NCBI GenBank assembly: GCA_019429275.1
Contig: JAHYJC010000040.1
Span: forward strand, 1 to 40,170
Origin: Lentimicrobium sp.
GTDB lineage: Bacteria; Bacteroidota; Bacteroidia; Bacteroidales; Lentimicrobiaceae
Reading direction: 5' to 3'
DNA: 40,170 nucleotides
Shown: piece by piece, positions 24,986 through 34,266 of the stretch
How the letters are laid out: every line of letters begins with the position of its first letter
Numbering within the stretch: the first letter of the stretch is position 1
Made by a program: the position numbers and the translations under genes
The notes under the pieces: generated by a model
Databases searched by the model: none
What the model was told of the DNA's origin: nothing
Seen by the model: the letters and a program-made list of their open reading frames with translations, nothing else

Positions 24986-25328
24986 TTATTTAGTTTTTGG
25001 ATAAAAATATTTTGTTTAAACATGATTTGTTTTGTTTGAAAAACCGGAATTGGTTATTCAACCAAAAATCGTTCAAAAGTAATAAGAGGATGATTATAAA
25101 ATTGATTTCTTCCTTAAAAATTACTTAAACATTGTTATATAGAAACAATAATTAAGAAATAACCACCTGTATGTAAAAAGCTATCCTTTTCTTTACCAAT
25201 CATTTGGTTGGGCTTTCAGAAAAAGATATTAGAGCTAAAAATTCTAAGTTGATGGTCCATAAAAATGATTCTATCGGTTTAAAGATCAGCGCTTTATTAA
25301 TATATTTTTTTTGCTTATTATATTATTT
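24986..25328. other. AT-rich gene-free stretch with a candidate promoter
   Basis: TACTTTTG on the minus strand (25081-25074) fits the -7 consensus for the NTF2-like operon and would give a leader of about 85 bases. I see no other feature. There is no convincing terminator after the outer-membrane protein gene, whose stop is at 25329. Confidence 0.4.
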
Positions 25329-26081
25329 TTACTTATTTTGAAAAGTATAAGTTATGCCGGCAGAAGCATAGTGGAACAAGGAAAAATTGTAAACTTCATC
25401 ATTATCAGCTCCTCCTTCTAGAATCCGGTACCCAGTTCTGATATCAATGTTATCAGATAATTTCCAGGTTACAGCAAAATGAACATCTTCAGCCCTTCCC
25501 TGGGGAGCGGCAAGTGCATCACCTTCGGCAAGGAGACCAAACCTATCATCAATCTTCCACCCAAGCCTGAAATTAATAATAGGTACAAATCCTACATTTG
25601 TCTTTTTAGCAGTCAGTTCCGGCGAAGTAAGACCAATAGCTGCATCTCTGATTTTTGCCGTGAACCCGATACCAAAGACAAACCCGGGCTTATTTACAAA
25701 ATCATAACGGTAGGTTAACCTGTAGGAATTAAATTTATAAGTTCCATTAAGCAGCGTATTGGCTGGAAACAAAGCTCCTTCAAAAAAAACATCATTTGCC
25801 ACCCGGCCTTCTGACCTGGTTTCAAAAGGTGCATACAAAAGTGAAAGTGTGTGCCTGAGTTGGATGGTATAACCCGCTCTCAACCGATAAAATATTTTTG
25901 GTTTTGATATTACATCATCTTTCAAAGAAAAAAGTGTACCCTGATCGCCAGGAATGCGAACATTGTTATAACCCGTAAAAACCGTTCCGGTTTCAAGGTC
26001 AAGGAAAACCTGAGCAGTAGCTGGTTTATTTATAAATAAAGTCAGAGAAAAGATGAAGATTGAATGCAGTAAGGTTCGCAT
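25329..26081 (-). CDS. Outer-membrane beta-barrel protein of unknown function
   Basis: ATG 26081 gives a signal peptide (MRTLLHSIFIFSLTLF, cleavage near ATAQ). The longer frame to 26180 overlaps a promoter box and is unlikely to be translated. The mature protein, about 227 residues, alternates polar and aromatic residues in strands such as YRLTYRYDF and FRLGWKIDD. It ends in an amphipathic strand with a terminal aromatic (GITYTFQNK), as outer-membrane barrels do. Strand number suggests 8 to 10. The function is unknown. Confidence 0.8.
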   Translation of the reverse strand: MRTLLHSIFIFSLTLFINKPATAQVFLDLETGTVFTGYNNVRIPGDQGTLFSLKDDVISKPKIFYRLRAGYTIQLRHTLSLLYAPFETRSEGRVANDVFFEGALFPANTLLNGTYKFNSYRLTYRYDFVNKPGFVFGIGFTAKIRDAAIGLTSPELTAKKTNVGFVPIINFRLGWKIDDRFGLLAEGDALAAPQGRAEDVHFAVTWKLSDNIDIRTGYRILEGGADNDEVYNFSLFHYASAGITYTFQNK

Positions 26082-26177
26082 TTTTAGTACTTTTAGTTTA
26101 TACATTTTCAGATAACCGGAATTCAGATTTTTTTTTACCGCATACTTATGGGGTGAACTTATTGCGTTGTTACTTAA

Positions 26178-26185
26178 CAAATGTA
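26178..26185 (-). promoter_or_regulatory. Candidate -7 box for the beta-barrel gene
   Basis: TACATTTG on the minus strand fits TAnnTTTG, about 97 bases upstream of ATG 26081. It overlaps the extended reading frame, which argues for the later start. The rest of the divergent gap to 26405 holds nothing else that I can support. Confidence 0.35.
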
Positions 26186-26405
26186 CGAAAAACCTTAACT
26201 TTACGAGAAATAAACAAAGGAACAGCGAAGCAGCAGCTCAGATGATGCAAACAATACAGGGCCATTCAGGCGTTACATAGAATATGAAAAATTAAAACAG
26301 AATTAGAATTTTAAATCCTAATAGCTGAACTTTAATCCAACACCAGATATTTGAAAACAATCCGGAAAAATAATCGCAGTCTATAACAGTAATTTCAAAA
26401 CTTTA

Positions 26406-27107
26406 ATGTCATTTCGGTTCAAACAATTTTCAGTTGATGACTCAGAGTGCCCGATGAAAGTCGGCACCGATTCAGTTTTGCTTGGCGCATGGGCCAATCT
26501 TCCCGAAAACGGGCATATTCTGGATATAGGAACTGGTTGTGGTTTGCTTGCCCTGATGGCTGCACAGCGAAGTATGGCTCAAATTACTGCCATCGACATT
26601 AACTCACAATCCGTTGATCAGGCAAAAGAAAATTTTATCAGCTCTCCATGGAGCAATCGACTGAGGGCACTTTCAGAAAGTCTGCAGGATTTTGCAATGA
26701 CTACCGCAACAACTTTCAACCACATCATCAGCAATCCGCCCTATTTTGTCAACTCTGTAAAAGCACCCGACAAATCAAGAAGCGGAGCCAGGCACAACGA
26801 TGAACTGCCTTTTCAGGTGCTTGCTAGTCTCAGCAGTAAACTACTCAATTCTAATGGCAGATTTAGCCTCATTCTTCCAAAAACTCAAGCAGATTTGTTT
26901 GTGAAAATAGCTTTTGGTGAAAATTTGTTTCTTGAAAGGCAACTGATCATTAGTCCTTTTCAAAATCGGGCAGCAAACAGGATACTACTTGAATTTTCAA
27001 AAAAAATTCATGAAAATGTAACAATTGATACACTTTTCATTCGCAGCAACAACAGCTATGCAGATGCTTATAAGCAACTTACCCGAGACTTTTATCTGAA
27101 TTTTTAA
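26406..27107 (+). CDS. trmN6: tRNA1(Val) (adenine-37-N6)-methyltransferase
   Basis: The 233-residue protein begins MSFRFKQFSVDDSECPMKVG, the TrmN6/YfiC hallmark. It has the SAM-binding loop DIGTGCGLLALMAAQ and the acidic ribose-binding residue in ITAIDIN. The N6-adenine catalytic motif NPPYF is present. It methylates A37 of tRNA-Val1 in the cytoplasm. Length and motif order are normal for the family. It is divergent from the beta-barrel gene and is followed after 38 bp by a small repeat protein gene that may share its transcript. Confidence 0.93.
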   Translation: MSFRFKQFSVDDSECPMKVGTDSVLLGAWANLPENGHILDIGTGCGLLALMAAQRSMAQITAIDINSQSVDQAKENFISSPWSNRLRALSESLQDFAMTTATTFNHIISNPPYFVNSVKAPDKSRSGARHNDELPFQVLASLSSKLLNSNGRFSLILPKTQADLFVKIAFGENLFLERQLIISPFQNRAANRILLEFSKKIHENVTIDTLFIRSNNSYADAYKQLTRDFYLNF

Positions 27108-27145
27108 ACCTCAGGGCATAATTGTTGTGTTGGTATAAATAAATC

Positions 27146-27487
27146 ATGATCATGAAGAATTGGTTCTTATTACTTGTTTTTTTCTTTTTTGCATCAGAAA
27201 TTGTTACTGCACAAAAGGTGTTTTCATGCGAGAATCGTTATGATGCAGATTTCAAGGTTTACGTGGTATCAAACCGATATGACGCCGATTTACTGGTGTA
27301 TAAGGTTCAGAACAGATATGACACAGACAATGACGGGCGTTGGTTCTTCGTTGAAAACCGTTATGATGCCGATAAAAAAATATGGTTTGCCGGAAACCGG
27401 TACGATGCCGATTTGCTGATTTTTTTTGTTTCAAACCGGTATGATGCAGGCTGGAAAAACAGGAGCAAAATGCACCTTGTGTATTAG
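27146..27487 (+). CDS. Small secreted repeat protein, DUF6150-like
   Basis: After a signal peptide (cleavage near VTAQ) the 113-residue protein consists of six short units of 13 to 16 residues. Each begins NRYDAD or a close variant (for example NRYDADLLVYKV) and alternates aromatic and aliphatic strands. The ending GWKNRSKMHLVY and the overall layout match the DUF6150 family, whose units normally carry a Y-x-S-x-A-D core; here the core is NRYDAD. The function is unknown. The underlying DNA is also repetitive. The start is at 27146 or at the next ATG, 27152. Confidence 0.75.
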   Translation: MIMKNWFLLLVFFFFASEIVTAQKVFSCENRYDADFKVYVVSNRYDADLLVYKVQNRYDTDNDGRWFFVENRYDADKKIWFAGNRYDADLLIFFVSNRYDAGWKNRSKMHLVY

Positions 27488-27517
27488 TGAACTCGCAATA
27501 ATTTAAAAGAATTCAGG

Positions 27518-28060
27518 CTATTTTGTAGTTTTCATCCCCAAGGCGGTAAAAACGCTGTCAACAGGTTCCCACAATTCAATCTTATTCCCTTCGGCATCCA
27601 TAATGTGAACAAATTGCCCGTAGTCGTAGGTCTCAATTTCGTCGACTACCATCACTCCGTTTGCCTTTAATTTTTTCACAAGTCCTTCAATATTGTTCAC
27701 CCTGTAATTGATCATGAACTCGCGTTTTGAAGGTGCAAAATATTCACTTCCGGTTTTGAAAGGGCTCCATTGAAGATAATTGATCTCTTCGGGATAATTC
27801 GCATTTCTGAATTCAAAGCTTGAACCCCATTCATTGACCTCAAGTCCCAGATTTTCGGCGTACCACTGCCGGGTTTCCTCCGGATTATCAGAAAAAAAGA
27901 AAATGCCACCAATTCCGGTTACCCTGGGCATGGTATCTTCGGTATATACTTCGTTATCTGAAGCTTGTGAATTATTTTTCATGTCTTTTAAATTGTTGTT
28001 CTTCGAATTACATCCTGTGAGAATTGCAAGAATAATGAAAGCACTCAATAATTTTCTCAT
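27518..28060 (-). CDS. VOC-family (glyoxalase-like) lipoprotein
   Basis: The 180-residue product has a lipoprotein signal with lipobox LTGC (Cys17) and a linker rich in Asn and Asp. A single vicinal-oxygen-chelate domain follows (about 45-165): GIGGIFFFSDNPEETRQWYA near its start and GNKIELWEP at its end, where the metal-ligand Glu normally lies. VOC domains are usually cytoplasmic, so a lipid-anchored one is uncommon. An unusually strong Shine-Dalgarno (GGAGG) lies 7 bases before ATG 28060, rare in this phylum. Confidence 0.85.
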   Translation of the reverse strand: MRKLLSAFIILAILTGCNSKNNNLKDMKNNSQASDNEVYTEDTMPRVTGIGGIFFFSDNPEETRQWYAENLGLEVNEWGSSFEFRNANYPEEINYLQWSPFKTGSEYFAPSKREFMINYRVNNIEGLVKKLKANGVMVVDEIETYDYGQFVHIMDAEGNKIELWEPVDSVFTALGMKTTK

Positions 28061-28083
28061 GTTAACCTCCGGCCAGTTCTTTT

Positions 28084-28091
28084 CAAATCTA
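28084..28091 (-). promoter_or_regulatory. Candidate -7 box for the VOC lipoprotein gene
   Basis: TAGATTTG on the minus strand fits TAnnTTTG and lies 24 bases upstream of the start codon. No good -33 box is seen. Confidence 0.4.
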
Positions 28092-28199
28092 ATGAATTAA
28101 AAGTCACTGTATGTATTCAGTTCCTTAATTAGAAACCAAAATTAATCTTTTCAGCTTACAGTAATTGAATTAAATATCGACCTTCTCCCCTGTTTCTAC

Positions 28200-28207
28200 T
28201 AACTTTG
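28200..28207 (+). promoter_or_regulatory. Candidate -7 box for lolD
   Basis: TAACTTTG fits TAnnTTTG, 25 bases before ATG 28232. It overlaps a TTG at 28205 that would otherwise extend the frame, and so decides in favour of the ATG start. Confidence 0.45.
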
Positions 28208-28231
28208 CAGGCGCATCATTCAAAAGATTCA

Positions 28232-28894
28232 ATGATTAAAGCAGAAAATATCGTCAAATCATATGGCAGCCTTAAAGTATTGAAAGGCGTTTCCGTTCAG
28301 ATACAAAGTGGAGAAATCGTCTCCATCACAGGAGCATCAGGAGCCGGAAAATCAACCCTTCTGCACATCATCAGCACACTTGACAAGGCAGATAGCGGCG
28401 AAGTTCTGGTTGATGGAATCAACATAAATAGCCTGAACGACAGCAAATTGGCCGAATTCAGGAATCGAAAAATTGGTTTTGTATTTCAGTTTCACCATTT
28501 GCTGCCTGAATTCACTGCGCTCGAAAATATCTGCATTCCAGCTTATATTGCCCGAAAAACAAAAAAGGAAGCTGAAAAAAGTGCTCTTGAGCTAATGGAA
28601 TTTCTGAACCTTACCAGCAGGGCCACACACAAGCCTTCAGAACTTTCGGGTGGTGAACAACAACGTGTTGCGGTTGCGCGGGCACTGATAAACAGGCCTT
28701 CGGTGCTCATGGCTGATGAACCCTCAGGAAACCTTGACTCGGAAAATGCGGCACAACTTCACAAGCTTTTTTTCGAACTCAGAGACAAGTTCGGACAAAC
28801 CATTGTAATTGTAACACATAACGAAGAACTGGCTTCCATGTCAGACCGCAGGCTCTTTATGCGCGATGGCCTGATCTTTGATCATAAAGTCTGA
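28232..28894 (+). CDS. lolD: ABC transporter ATPase, LolD type
   Basis: The 220-residue ATPase has Walker A (GASGAGKST), Q-loop ([12 protein letters not shown]), signature ([15 protein letters not shown]), Walker B ([12 protein letters not shown]) and switch His (VTHNEEL). LFMRDGLIF at the end is typical of LolD. LolD powers the LolCDE complex that releases lipoproteins from the inner membrane, fitting a window rich in lipoproteins. The partner membrane subunit genes are not adjacent, which is common in Bacteroidota. Assignment to LolD rather than the MacB or FtsE branch is from general resemblance. Confidence 0.85.
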   Translation: MIKAENIVKSYGSLKVLKGVSVQIQSGEIVSITGASGAGKSTLLHIISTLDKADSGEVLVDGININSLNDSKLAEFRNRKIGFVFQFHHLLPEFTALENICIPAYIARKTKKEAEKSALELMEFLNLTSRATHKPSELSGGEQQRVAVARALINRPSVLMADEPSGNLDSENAAQLHKLFFELRDKFGQTIVIVTHNEELASMSDRRLFMRDGLIFDHKV

Positions 28895-28972
28895 ATTGAT
28901 CAGCTTAAAATCAAAATAATTTTCAGAATAATTCGTTTCGATTTTACTGACTTTTTAAAAGCCGGTTAACCC

Positions 28973-31900
28973 ATGAACAGAAATGTACCAATGACCAAAA
29001 TACGCCCTTTTTTCTATCTTATCGTTAGTTTTTTTATTACTTCAGTTTTTTTGATGAGTCCTCAGCCATCTGTTGCCCAGACCCTGAGTATGGATAAGCT
29101 GCAGCAGTTTGAAGAAGCCATTCTCCGAGGTGAAGATTTTCTTCAGGCAAAGGAATATGCCAAAGCCAAAGCTGAATATCAGAAAGCCCTCAGCATTGAC
29201 CCTTCGGCTAAATATCCAAAAGACAAGTTGACACAAATCAGGAAATTTTATATTGATCCTGCCGATGAAGCCGCTTTCGCGGATGCAATGAACAGGGCAA
29301 ACAACCTGATGCAATCCCGGTCATACGCAGCCGCCCGCGATCAGTTTTCCATTGCTCTCAACATCAAGCCCGAAAATAAAGCTGCACGGGATAAAATGGC
29401 TGAAGCTGAAAGGCTCGCCAAAGCACAGCAGGAAATTCAGAAGCAATACACCCAACAAATTGCTGAAGCCGATAAATTATACGCTTCAGGCAACATGTCG
29501 GGAGCACGTGAAGCCTATCATCAGGCTTCAGAAACCAATCCCACTGAAGGCTATCCAAAGCAACGCATCAGCGAAATAGATTCAAAAGCAGCTTCCGAAA
29601 AGGCGCTGAAAGACTCCTACGAAAAAATACTTTCTGAAGGTGATGATGCCTACATGGACCGCGATTTTAACAAAGCCCGTTTAAAATATGAGCAGGCACT
29701 TAAAATAAAGCCGGGCGAAAATTACCCAAAAAGTATGCTTGAACGCGTTTCGGAAGGCATGGCACAAATGAAAGATGCACAACAGAACTATCAATCAGCC
29801 ATAGCATCGGCCGATAGGTTATTCGGTGAAAAAGATTACGAAACTGCCATGTCTGCCTACCAGAATGCTTCAAAGATACTTCCAGGGGAAAAATATCCGT
29901 CGGAGCAAATGGATAAAATTCGTGGACTCCTTGATCAGAAATTCAAACTTGAAGAAGACTACAACAAAGCTATTACAGACGGCGACCAGCTATTAGCAGA
30001 TGCAAAATATACCGAAGCCCGGAGTGAATTTCAGAAGGCCAATAATTTAAAGCCCGGAGAATTATATCCCAAACAAAAAATTGAAGAAATTGCACTTCAG
30101 CTGCTTGAAATTAAAGAGGCTGAACGCAACAAAGCCTATCAGGAAACCATTGCCAAAGCCGATAATCATTTCGATGAAAATAACTTTGCTGATGCATTAA
30201 AAACCTACGACGAAGCAGCTAAAATAAAGCCGGAAGAAACATGGCCTGCTGAGCGTATCTCAATCATTAACAAATCGCTTCAAGCGCAAAAATCGGCTCT
30301 GGAGGCATACCACCAGGCCATAGCAGAAGCTGACCGACTGTTTGCAGCCAACAATTATGAACAGGCAAAAAGCGAATATACAAGAGCTCAGGGACTTAAT
30401 CAGGAAGAAACTTATCCGGGTACTCAAATTGAAAAAATTGAGAATCTCATTGCAGAACAAAAGCAAAAAGAAGCTAATTACTTAAAAGCTATCGCAGAAG
30501 CCGATCAACTTTTTGCTGCCGAAAAGTTTAATGAGGCTCAGATTAACTACAACAGCGCATTAACCATAAAACCTGACAATCAGTATCCAAAAGATCAGAT
30601 TGCTCTCATCCAGGCTACCCTCAACGAGCAGCGCTCAAAAGAGGACCAATATGCAGGTTTAATCGGAGAAGCTGATCAGATGTTTGCCTCAGGCAATCTT
30701 GAAAGTGCTTCAAACTCTTATAACAAAGCCCTGCAAATCAAACCGGGAGAAAAATATCCTGAAGAAAAAATCGCTCTCATTCTGAAAACTTTAGAAGAAC
30801 AGCGCATTCAGCGAGAAAATTATACGAAAACCATTGAAAATGCTGATAACCTGTTTAATGCAGGCAAATATGATCAGGCTTTGGCAGCCTACAATCAGGC
30901 TAATTTGATTTTGCCGTCAGAAGCCTATCCCAACGAGCGCATTACACAGATAACTAAGATTCTTGAAGACCTGAAATCACTTGAAGAGAATTATACCCGC
31001 TATGTGGCTGAAGGCGATAAAGCTTTCAAAGAAAAGCAATATCAGCAGGCACGATCTGCCTATACACAGTCACTCAATTTAAAGCCTGGTGAAAAATACC
31101 CAACCAGTCAGATTGCCCTGGCCGACAAAGCCCTTGAAGCAGAAATGGCGCTAATGGGCAGTTATCGGAAAGGCATTGCTGAAGCCGATGCTTTATTTGC
31201 CTCAGGAAAACTTAACGAAGCATCCTCAGCATACGCTGAATTTCTTAAGCTTAAGCCCGAAGAAAAATATCCTTCAGAACAGATTGAAAAAATAAAATCA
31301 ATGCTGGCTGAGCAAAAAGAAAATGAACAGAACTATAATAAGGCCATCAATGAAGGAGACCGTTTGTTGGCTGCCAAAGATTACCGGACAGCGCAAACAA
31401 AATATAATGAAGCCCTTTCTATAAAACCCGGAGAACAATATCCATCAGAAAAAATTACTGAAATCAGAAAGATATTGGGTGAGCAGGAGCAAATGGAGCA
31501 GCAATATAATGCTGCCATCGCGCTGGGTGACGAAAAATTCAGCCAAAACCTTTTGGATGAAGCCGAGGCTGCTTACAACCAGGCTAACAAACTTAATCCT
31601 GCGGAGAAGTATCCGGCCAATCAACTGAAACTGATTTCGGAAAAACGGGAAACAGAAAAAGTACTGGCAGCAAATTTCTCAAATTCCATTGCAGAAGGTG
31701 ATGTATCATTTAATGCAAAAGAATACGCATCAGCACTCGTTTCTTATCAAAAAGCCCTGGGATACAGGCCGGGAGCCGAACATCCGACCAACAGAATTTC
31801 TGAAATAAACAATATTTTGTTTGAGCAGAAACAGCTGGCCGACAAAGGCTACTATGAAGCCATTGATCAGGCCGACAGGCTATTTGCCGACAAGGATTAC

Positions 31901-32521
31901 AACAGTGCTGTAAGATTTTATGAGAATGCCTCTGCTTTGAAACCATCTGAAAATTATCCAAAAGAAAAAATACTAAGCATTCGCACCATACTCCAGGAGC
32001 GCGCCCGAAACCAGATGGAAGCTTATAACAAACTAATCATGAATGCCGACAGATTGTATCAGGACAAGGTGTTTGATCAGGCAATAGATGCTTATAACGA
32101 AGCCTCGAATGCCAAGCCTGACGAGGTATATCCGGGTGAAATGATCCTTAAAATAAGGAAATATCTTGAAGACCATTCCATTGTTGACCTGGTCAGCAGT
32201 GCAACATCTATTGAGATAGACACAGAAAAAAGATTCAACTTTACTCCGATTGAAATGCGTTTGCGCAAAAACAATTACATTTCCATAAAAGCCCGTAAAA
32301 CAAGCGAAACAGATCCAAAAGTCTATGTGAACTACGGAAAAGGCAGCCAGAAAAACGGAGGAATTGTGCTTCGAAGTGTAACTTCCGATGAAAACGGTGA
32401 TTTCCTTGTACGTGTAAGTATACAGGACCGCTGGTACCGTGAAGACAACAATTGGATAGGCATTTATACCGAAGGTGGAAGCATTGAAATATCGAAAATG
32501 CAGATTGCACAGGGAGATTAA
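28973..32521 (+). CDS. Large periplasmic TPR-like repeat protein
   Basis: The 1182-residue protein has a signal sequence (cleavage near SVAQ). About 18 tandem repeats of some 57 residues follow. Each reads roughly ADxLFxxxxYxxAxxxYxxAxxLKPxExYP, then xxQIxxIxxxLxEQ; the KP-x-E-x-YP block is the most constant. The units are TPR-like helical hairpins with a long linker helix, so the whole should form an extended solenoid. The last 105 residues form a separate beta-rich domain (FNFTPIEMRLRKNNY to ISKMQIAQGD) conserved in similar Bacteroidota proteins. It probably acts as an envelope scaffold. It follows lolD by 78 bp; cotranscription is possible. Confidence 0.85.
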   Translation: MNRNVPMTKIRPFFYLIVSFFITSVFLMSPQPSVAQTLSMDKLQQFEEAILRGEDFLQAKEYAKAKAEYQKALSIDPSAKYPKDKLTQIRKFYIDPADEAAFADAMNRANNLMQSRSYAAARDQFSIALNIKPENKAARDKMAEAERLAKAQQEIQKQYTQQIAEADKLYASGNMSGAREAYHQASETNPTEGYPKQRISEIDSKAASEKALKDSYEKILSEGDDAYMDRDFNKARLKYEQALKIKPGENYPKSMLERVSEGMAQMKDAQQNYQSAIASADRLFGEKDYETAMSAYQNASKILPGEKYPSEQMDKIRGLLDQKFKLEEDYNKAITDGDQLLADAKYTEARSEFQKANNLKPGELYPKQKIEEIALQLLEIKEAERNKAYQETIAKADNHFDENNFADALKTYDEAAKIKPEETWPAERISIINKSLQAQKSALEAYHQAIAEADRLFAANNYEQAKSEYTRAQGLNQEETYPGTQIEKIENLIAEQKQKEANYLKAIAEADQLFAAEKFNEAQINYNSALTIKPDNQYPKDQIALIQATLNEQRSKEDQYAGLIGEADQMFASGNLESASNSYNKALQIKPGEKYPEEKIALILKTLEEQRIQRENYTKTIENADNLFNAGKYDQALAAYNQANLILPSEAYPNERITQITKILEDLKSLEENYTRYVAEGDKAFKEKQYQQARSAYTQSLNLKPGEKYPTSQIALADKALEAEMALMGSYRKGIAEADALFASGKLNEASSAYAEFLKLKPEEKYPSEQIEKIKSMLAEQKENEQNYNKAINEGDRLLAAKDYRTAQTKYNEALSIKPGEQYPSEKITEIRKILGEQEQMEQQYNAAIALGDEKFSQNLLDEAEAAYNQANKLNPAEKYPANQLKLISEKRETEKVLAANFSNSIAEGDVSFNAKEYASALVSYQKALGYRPGAEHPTNRISEINNILFEQKQLADKGYYEAIDQADRLFADKDYNSAVRFYENASALKPSENYPKEKILSIRTILQERARNQMEAYNKLIMNADRLYQDKVFDQAIDAYNEASNAKPDEVYPGEMILKIRKYLEDHSIVDLVSSATSIEIDTEKRFNFTPIEMRLRKNNYISIKARKTSETDPKVYVNYGKGSQKNGGIVLRSVTSDENGDFLVRVSIQDRWYREDNNWIGIYTEGGSIEISKMQIAQGD

Positions 32522-32734
32522 AATGAATTTCGGATTGCGGAGACCTGATAAGTCTTCTTCCTGCTTGTTGGCTCTTTTTAGATTGCCGCGGATTTCGGAT
32601 TTCCAATTTCAGGTCCTGATCTCTTTATTCTTACTTCCCCTTTTTAAAATTTTACATTTAGTTTTTCTTCAATGATTACAGTACAAAAAAAATACTGACA
32701 TTTGCAGCAGTCTGGTTTCATCCTAAACTGATGT

Positions 32735-34195
32735 ATGGAAAACTACTTCGAACAATTCAGAATCAATACTATTGGCCACAAACTTGAATATGAAACACCT
32801 TATGGCCGGCAGAAACTGATTTATGCCGACTGGATTGCCAGCGGAAGACTTTACAAACCCATCGAAGACCGCTTGACCAATGATATAGGCCCTTTTATTG
32901 GAAATACCCACACAGAGACCAGCGAAACAGGTACATCCATGACAAAGGCATATCATGAAGCACACAGCCGCATAAAAAAACATGTCAACGCAGGACCCGA
33001 TGATGTGATTATTACAGCAGGCTTTGGAATGACCGGTGTAATTGTAAAGTTTCAGCGCATGATGGGCTTGAAAATGTGTGGACAACTTACTGACAGCAAG
33101 TGCTTTAAAGACAAGGAAAGACCTGTTGTTTTTGTAACTCATATGGAACATCACAGCAATCAGACATCCTGGTTTGAAACCATGAGTGATGTGGTTGTAC
33201 TGAATCCTGATAAAGATCTGCTTGTAGATGTTGAAGAACTGCGCCGCCAACTTGAAATTTACAAAGACCGGCCTTTAAAAATTGGTGCATTTACCGCCTG
33301 TTCCAATGTAACCGGAGTTTGGACACCCTATCACCAATTGGCCAGGGTGATGCATGAAGCCGGAGGTGTTTGTTTTATTGATTTCGCTGCATCAGCCCCT
33401 TATGCAAAAATTAATATGCATCCCGCTGACCCTATGGAAAAACTGGATGCAGTTTTGTTCTCTCCTCACAAATTTCTGGGAGGACCTGGTTCATCCGGCG
33501 TTTTGATTTTTGACCGTTCCATGTATAAAAGCCGGACTCCCGATCAGCCGGGTGGAGGCACGGTTGACTGGACAAATCCATGGGGAGAATACAAATATGT
33601 GGATGACATTGAATTGCGCGAAGATGGTGGTACTCCGGGGTTTATGCAAGCCATCAGAACTGCACTTTGCATCGAACTCAAAGAAAAAATGGGAGTTACA
33701 AATATTGCCCGCCGCGAAGAAGAACTTCTTGAAAGTGCCTTTGCAGGAATGGATAAAATTCCGACATTGAAGATCCTTGCCGAAAAACAACGCCAAAGGC
33801 TTGGTGTGATCTCTTTTTATTTTACTGATATTCACTACAACCTGGTGGTCAAGATGCTCAGCGATAGGTTCGGAGTGCAGGTAAGAGGTGGCTGCGCCTG
33901 TGCAGGAACCTACGGACATTTCCTGCTCGATGTTAGTTATGAACATTCCAGATCTATTACTGAACTTATCAATCATGGTGATTTATCACAAAAGCCCGGC
34001 TGGGTAAGGCTTTCACTCCATCCCACCATGACCAATGCTGAACTTAAATACATCATCATGGCACTGGAAGAAATCAGTATTAATCATAAGGATTGGGCAA
34101 AAGATTATATGTACAACAAGCGCACCAATGAATTCAGACACATCAACGACGATTGTCACATCAAAGACAGGGTGAATGAATGGTATAAGCTTTAG
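32735..34195 (+). CDS. Class V aminotransferase / cysteine-desulfurase-like PLP enzyme
   Basis: The 486-residue protein is a fold-type I PLP enzyme. The Schiff-base lysine is K246 in FSPHKFLGGPG, with the preceding FIDFAASAPY supplying the cofactor aspartate. The C-terminal loop has GGCACAGTYGH, where a cysteine-desulfurase would place its catalytic Cys. It is longer than IscS or SufS (about 400 residues) by N- and C-terminal extensions. It may transfer sulfur from cysteine or act on a related substrate; no sufBCD or iscU genes are near. It is convergent with the metallophosphoesterase gene. Confidence 0.85.
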   Translation: MENYFEQFRINTIGHKLEYETPYGRQKLIYADWIASGRLYKPIEDRLTNDIGPFIGNTHTETSETGTSMTKAYHEAHSRIKKHVNAGPDDVIITAGFGMTGVIVKFQRMMGLKMCGQLTDSKCFKDKERPVVFVTHMEHHSNQTSWFETMSDVVVLNPDKDLLVDVEELRRQLEIYKDRPLKIGAFTACSNVTGVWTPYHQLARVMHEAGGVCFIDFAASAPYAKINMHPADPMEKLDAVLFSPHKFLGGPGSSGVLIFDRSMYKSRTPDQPGGGTVDWTNPWGEYKYVDDIELREDGGTPGFMQAIRTALCIELKEKMGVTNIARREEELLESAFAGMDKIPTLKILAEKQRQRLGVISFYFTDIHYNLVVKMLSDRFGVQVRGGCACAGTYGHFLLDVSYEHSRSITELINHGDLSQKPGWVRLSLHPTMTNAELKYIIMALEEISINHKDWAKDYMYNKRTNEFRHINDDCHIKDRVNEWYKL

Positions 34196-34266
34196 GGTAC
34201 GAAAGTGTCAGAAACAAAGGGCAAAAAAGTTCTTCAACTCAGCAAATAGTCAATAAATCCGATAAA

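Noticed and set aside
27220-27460. Short DNA repeats that could suggest a CRISPR-like array.
   Set aside because: They are in-frame codons of the NRYDAD protein repeats, with uneven spacing and no conserved spacer layout or cas genes.
32723-33250. A 175-codon minus-strand frame opposite the PLP enzyme.
   Set aside because: The plus strand carries a complete PLP enzyme with catalytic residues; the opposite frame is a by-product of codon bias.
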